A DNA stretch of 64,000 nucleotides. It comes from Cedecea davisae DSM 4568. GTDB lineage: Bacteria; Pseudomonadota; Gammaproteobacteria; Enterobacterales; Enterobacteriaceae. Positions 60,623-64,000 of this stretch are shown in pieces. Location of the stretch: NCBI RefSeq assembly GCF_000412335.2, contig NZ_KE161030.1, forward strand, positions 576,953 to 640,952. The letters are read 5' to 3'. Position 1 is the stretch's first letter. Every line of letters starts with the position of its first letter. Under the pieces are notes generated by a model. It was not told where the DNA came from and did not search any database. It worked only from the letters and a program-made list of their open reading frames with translations. The translations under genes were made by a program, and so were the position numbers.

Positions 60623-61438
60623 TTACCAGCCTTTCACCGCGCCGCCGTTGAAGACCTTATTAGCCGCTTCGTTAACTTCGTCAGACTGGTAGGCCTGAAC
60701 GAATTTCTTCACGTTTTCGGCGTCTTTATTGTCTTCGCGGGAAACGATCAGGTTAACGTATGGGGAGTTTTTATCTTCAACGAAGATGCCGTCTTTAGCA
60801 GGCGTCAGGCCAATCTGGCTGGCGTAGGTGGTGTTGATAACCGCCAGGGCAATCTGAGCGTCGTCCAGAGAACGCGGCAGCTGAGGCGCTTCTAGCTCAA
60901 CCAGCTTGAGGTTTTTCGGGTTCTCGGTCACGTCCAGAACGGTTGGCAGCAGGCCAACGCCGTCTTTCAGTTTGATCAGACCTTCTTTCTGCAGCAGCAG
61001 CAGGGAACGGCCGAGGTTAGTCGGGTCGTTCGGCAGCGCTACCTGAGCGCCCGGCTGTAACTCTTCCAGTGATTTAATTTTCTTGGAGTAGCCGGCGATT
61101 GGGTAAACAAAGGTGTTGCCCACGGAAACCAGCTTGTAGCCGCGATCTTTGATCTGCTGGTCGAGGTAAGGTTTGTGCTGGAAGGCGTTAACGTCGATAT
61201 CGCCTTTGCTCAGCGCTTCGTTCGGCAGAACATAATCGGTAAAGGTCACCAGCTCAACGTCCAGACCGTATTTCTCTTTTGCAACTTTCTGCGCAACTTC
61301 TGCAACTTGCTGCTCGGCACCGGCGATAACGCCAACTTTAATATGGTTAGGATCTTTTTCTTCCTGACCGCAACCCACCAGAGCAAGAGAACCAATCAGA
61401 GCGCCGACCGCGGCGAGCGTTTTAAATTTAAAAGCCAT
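60623..61438 (-). CDS. metQ: Methionine-binding lipoprotein MetQ
   Basis: MetQ binds D- and L-methionine in the periplasm for the MetNI importer. The 271-residue NlpA-family lipoprotein has a lipobox LALVGCGQ, then the conserved IKVGVIAGAEQQVAEVAQKV and the ligand region LVTFTDYVLPNEALSKGDIDVNAFQHKPYL. It ends with NEAANKVFNGGAVKGW. It is the third gene of metNIQ, 30 bases after metI, and ends in a terminator. Confidence 0.97.
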   Translation of the reverse strand: MAFKFKTLAAVGALIGSLALVGCGQEEKDPNHIKVGVIAGAEQQVAEVAQKVAKEKYGLDVELVTFTDYVLPNEALSKGDIDVNAFQHKPYLDQQIKDRGYKLVSVGNTFVYPIAGYSKKIKSLEELQPGAQVALPNDPTNLGRSLLLLQKEGLIKLKDGVGLLPTVLDVTENPKNLKLVELEAPQLPRSLDDAQIALAVINTTYASQIGLTPAKDGIFVEDKNSPYVNLIVSREDNKDAENVKKFVQAYQSDEVNEAANKVFNGGAVKGW

Positions 61439-61468
61439 GTCCTTTTCCTTATATGAATGCAGTTGTGT

Positions 61469-62122
61469 TTATTTGTGAGTGACAGCCCGGACGATGCGAT
61501 CGCCAGAGAATTGAATTAAATACACCAGAACGACCAGCAACACTAACACGGTATTCATCACGGTAGCGTTGTAGCCGATATAACCGTACTGATAACCAAT
61601 CTGGCCCAGACCGCCGGCGCCCACGGCACCGCCCATAGCAGAATAGCCAACCAGCGTAATCAAGGTAATGGTAGCCGCATTCACCAGGCCCGGCAGGGCT
61701 TCCGGCAGCAGAACCTTACGAATTATTTGCATCGGCGTTGCGCCCATCGCGCGGGAGGCTTCAATTAACCCGGTTGGGATTTCCAGCAGGGCGTTTTCAA
61801 CCATACGGGCAATAAACGGCGCGGCGCCAACGGTTAATGGAACAATCGCCGCCTGCAGGCCGATTGATGTCCCGACGATGACGCGAGTAAATGGAATCAT
61901 CCAGACCAGTAAGATAATGAAAGGAATGGAACGGAAAATGTTAACCAGCGCGGAGAGGCTGCGGTAAAGCTTCGCGTTGGCGCTGATTTGCCCCGGGCGA
62001 GTGATATACAGCAGCACGCCCACCGGCAGGCCGAGCACAAATCCAAAGAGGCCCGAAACAAAAGTCATCGCCAGCGTTTCATAAACGCCGCGCACCAGTA
62101 ACCAAATCATCGGCTCAGACAT
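61469..62122 (-). CDS. metI: Methionine ABC transporter permease MetI
   Basis: MetI is the membrane subunit of the methionine importer. The 217-residue protein has about five hydrophobic helices. The ABC permease coupling motif reads [37 protein letters not shown] in outline, given here by its key parts EASRAMGA and LLPEALPG (about residues 120-145). It overlaps metN by eight bases. Confidence 0.96.
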   Translation of the reverse strand: MSEPMIWLLVRGVYETLAMTFVSGLFGFVLGLPVGVLLYITRPGQISANAKLYRSLSALVNIFRSIPFIILLVWMIPFTRVIVGTSIGLQAAIVPLTVGAAPFIARMVENALLEIPTGLIEASRAMGATPMQIIRKVLLPEALPGLVNAATITLITLVGYSAMGGAVGAGGLGQIGYQYGYIGYNATVMNTVLVLLVVLVYLIQFSGDRIVRAVTHK

Positions 62123-63146
62123 AGCCCAGTACCTCTACTTTAACGTGTTGCTCCTGCAACCAGGCAATAGCCGCTTGCGTATCCTTTGGCTCACCGTGCA
62201 TTTCGCACAGCATAATGCCGAACTTCACGCCGCCAGCGTAATCCATCTGCGCGCTAATAATATTGCTGTTCACGTTGAAAGTGCGTGCCGTTTCAGAAAG
62301 CAGCGGGGCATCAACCGACTGGCCGGTGAACTCGAGGCGTAATAAAGGTACGGCCTTGTCTTTATTCTCCGCGCTAAGGCGCTGAGCATAATCTTCCGGG
62401 ATGTCGAGATGCAGAGTGGACTGAATAAACTGCTGCGCCAGCGGCGTTTTCGGATGGGAAAACACTTCGCTTACCGTATCCTGTTCAATCAGTTCGCCGT
62501 CGCTGATAACCGCCACGCAGTCGCAAATACGCTTAACAACGTCCATCTCATGAGTAATAAGAAGGATAGTCAGCCCAAGGCGGCGGTTAATATCTTTCAG
62601 TAATTCAAGAATGGAGCGGGTGGTTGCCGGGTCGAGTGCGCTGGTGGCCTCATCGCACAGCAGAACTTTCGGGTTGCTAGCCAGAGCGCGGGCAATGGCC
62701 ACACGCTGTTTCTGACCGCCGGAAAGGTTTGCCGGCCACACGTCATGTTTCTCGCTCAGCCCCACTAAATCCAGCAGCTCGGTCACGCGACGCTGGATCT
62801 CTTCCTTCGGCTGGTTGTCCAGCTCCAGCGGCAAAGCCACGTTGCCAAATACGGTGCGCGAAGAAAGCAGGTTAAAGTGCTGGAAGATCATGCCAATCTG
62901 GCGACGAGCTTTGGTTAACTGGCTTTCAGAAAGCGTGGTCAGGTCCTGGCCATCAACCAGCACCGAGCCTTCAGTTGGGCGCTCGAGCAGGTTCACGCAG
63001 CGGATCAGAGTGCTTTTACCGGCACCGGACGCACCAATCACGCCATAAATTTGCCCGGCAGGCACGTGCAGACTGACATTGTTCAATGCCTGTATGCTGC
63101 GGTTGCCCTGCTGGAACACCTTGGTGATATTTGAAAGTTTAATCAT
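62115..63146 (-). CDS. metN: Methionine ABC transporter ATP-binding protein MetN
   Basis: MetN powers methionine uptake. It has Walker [10 protein letters not shown], signature LSGGQKQR, Walker [12 protein letters not shown], and switch His in [10 protein letters not shown]. The C-terminal NIL/ACT-type domain (about residues 265-343) binds methionine and shuts the transporter down when the cell is replete (trans-inhibition, shown in E. coli). Length is 343 residues. It heads the operon, with MetJ boxes about 85 bases upstream. Confidence 0.97.
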   Translation of the reverse strand: MIKLSNITKVFQQGNRSIQALNNVSLHVPAGQIYGVIGASGAGKSTLIRCVNLLERPTEGSVLVDGQDLTTLSESQLTKARRQIGMIFQHFNLLSSRTVFGNVALPLELDNQPKEEIQRRVTELLDLVGLSEKHDVWPANLSGGQKQRVAIARALASNPKVLLCDEATSALDPATTRSILELLKDINRRLGLTILLITHEMDVVKRICDCVAVISDGELIEQDTVSEVFSHPKTPLAQQFIQSTLHLDIPEDYAQRLSAENKDKAVPLLRLEFTGQSVDAPLLSETARTFNVNSNIISAQMDYAGGVKFGIMLCEMHGEPKDTQAAIAWLQEQHVKVEVLGYV

Positions 63147-63230
63147 TGAGTTATTTATTATCGTTTATGTATGAGCCGTGGAATTATCTGCTACCGGTGA
63201 CCGAAGTTACCGTAATCAATCTGGATGTTA

Positions 63231-63246
63231 AGGCATCCAGACGTCT
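63231..63246 (-). promoter_or_regulatory. MetJ operator (met boxes) of metNIQ
   Basis: A perfect met box AGACGTCT (63239-63246) is adjoined by a weaker one, AGGCATCC (63231-63238, five of eight matches). Two adjacent eight-base boxes are the minimum for cooperative MetJ-SAM binding, so the operon should be repressed when methionine is ample. Confidence 0.8.
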
Positions 63247-63334
63247 AAATCAATCGGCGCGTGAAGGACTGTTCTCTCCTTATTACTAAATCATGCGATA
63301 CTAGACACAATTAACCCGTTTCAGGAGTTCTCAA

Positions 63335-63901
63335 GTGGCACAGTCCGTACCCGCTATTTTTCTCGACCGCGATGGCACTATTAATGTCGATCATGGCTAT
63401 GTATATGAAGTGGACCGATTCGAGTTCATTGATGGCGTAATAGAAGCAATGCGTGAGTTAAAAGAGATGGGCTTCGCTCTGGTGCTGGTAACAAACCAGT
63501 CCGGCATCGCCCGCGGGATGTTCACCGAGGCTGATTTCGAAAATCTCACCGAGTGGATGGACTGGTCGCTGGCCGACCGCGGCGTTGACCTGGACGGTAT
63601 CTATTATTGTCCGCATCACCCTGAAGGCGAGGTCGAAGAGTTCCGCCAGGTGTGCGACTGCCGTAAACCGCAGCCGGGCATGCTTATCTCCGCGCGTGAC
63701 TTCCTGAATATCGATATGGCCGCTTCTTATATGGTAGGCGACAAAATTGAAGATATGCAGGCAGCTAATGCGGCGCTGGTTGGCACCAAAGTGCTGGTTC
63801 GCAGCGGTAAACCTGTAACGGAAGCAGGCGAAGCGGCCGCTGATTTAGTGATTAATAGCCTCGCAGACCTGCCAAAAGCCATCAAACAGCGCCAAAAATA
63901 G
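63335..63901 (+). CDS. gmhB: D-glycero-beta-D-manno-heptose 1,7-bisphosphate 7-phosphatase
   Basis: GmhB removes the 7-phosphate in synthesis of ADP-heptose for the LPS inner core. The HAD nucleophile motif is [11 protein letters not shown], with threonine motif II in [10 protein letters not shown] and the acidic motif [11 protein letters not shown]. Zinc ligands are in YYCPHHPEG and VCDCRKP. The start is GTG (63335) with AGGAG upstream, giving 188 residues. It is transcribed toward the rRNA promoter at the window end, a conserved neighbour in enterobacteria. Confidence 0.96.
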   Translation: MAQSVPAIFLDRDGTINVDHGYVYEVDRFEFIDGVIEAMRELKEMGFALVLVTNQSGIARGMFTEADFENLTEWMDWSLADRGVDLDGIYYCPHHPEGEVEEFRQVCDCRKPQPGMLISARDFLNIDMAASYMVGDKIEDMQAANAALVGTKVLVRSGKPVTEAGEAAADLVINSLADLPKAIKQRQK

Positions 63902-63950
63902 GCGTTTAGATTAAAAAACACCCGGTCAGAAAGTTTTTTCAAATTAGGGG

Positions 63951-63987
63951 TTGTCAGGCTCTGAGAACTCCCTATAATGCGCCTCCA
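63951..63987 (+). promoter_or_regulatory. Ribosomal RNA operon P1 promoter
   Basis: TTGTCA (63951-63956) and TATAAT (63973-63978) are 16 bases apart, with the GC-rich discriminator GCGCCTCC and a likely start A at 63987. An A/T-rich UP-element-like tract (AAGTTTTTTCAAATTA) precedes the -35. This is the classical rrn P1 architecture; the rRNA genes themselves are beyond the window. Confidence 0.92.
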
Positions 63988-64000
63988 CTGACACGGCGAA

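Overview
The window is a chromosomal segment of a gamma-proteobacterium of the order Enterobacterales, most likely family Enterobacteriaceae. Its gene order matches the E. coli K-12 segment from panC to gmhB/rrnH, and most proteins are recognisable as close orthologues over their full length. It is not E. coli. The yad fimbrial cluster, cdaR, yaeI and yaeF are missing from their K-12 positions, and a small c-type cytochrome gene has been added after tilS. I cannot name the genus from sequence alone.

Layout. 1-5761 (minus strand): panC (cut by the window edge), panB, folK and pcnB, then gluQ-dksA, then sfsA-thpR. 5835-10984 (plus): hrpB and mrcB. 11109-17130 (plus): a Fur-controlled ferric-hydroxamate uptake operon, fhuACDB. 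17189-22681: hemL (minus), clcA and erpA (plus), then yadS-btuF-mtnN (minus). 22776-25875 (plus): dgt and degP, the latter with a clear sigma-E promoter and a candidate CpxR site. 25933-30883 (minus): yaeH, dapD, glnD and map. 31006-54820 (plus): a long run of essential genes, rpsB-tsf-pyrH-frr-dxr-uppS-cdsA-rseP-bamA-skp-lpxD-fabZ-lpxA-lpxB-rnhB-dnaE-accA, then ldcC, yaeR and tilS, with the small cytochrome overlapping tilS. 55184-57522: rof-yaeP (minus) facing yaeQ-arfB-nlpE (plus). 57571-63146 (minus): proS, trmO-rcsF and the MetJ-type metNIQ operon. 63335-63901 (plus): gmhB, followed by an rRNA P1 promoter that fires out of the window.

The genes fall into a few themes. Envelope biogenesis dominates: isoprenoid and undecaprenyl synthesis (dxr, uppS), phospholipid and fatty acid synthesis (cdsA, fabZ, accA), lipid A (lpxA/B/D), outer-membrane protein assembly and quality control (bamA, skp, degP), envelope stress sensing (rseP, nlpE, rcsF) and peptidoglycan synthesis (mrcB). 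The second theme is translation and RNA (rpsB, tsf, frr, map, proS, tilS, trmO, arfB, gluQ, pcnB, hrpB). The third is nutrient uptake (fhu, btuF, metNIQ).

No prophage, insertion sequence, CRISPR array, tRNA or defence island was seen. The points most worth a second look are the tilS-coupled cytochrome c, a promoter/leader-peptide/terminator arrangement ahead of uppS, the AUU start of pcnB, a FhuA gating loop without its cysteine pair, and three dispersed CCCTCTCCC-type dyads.
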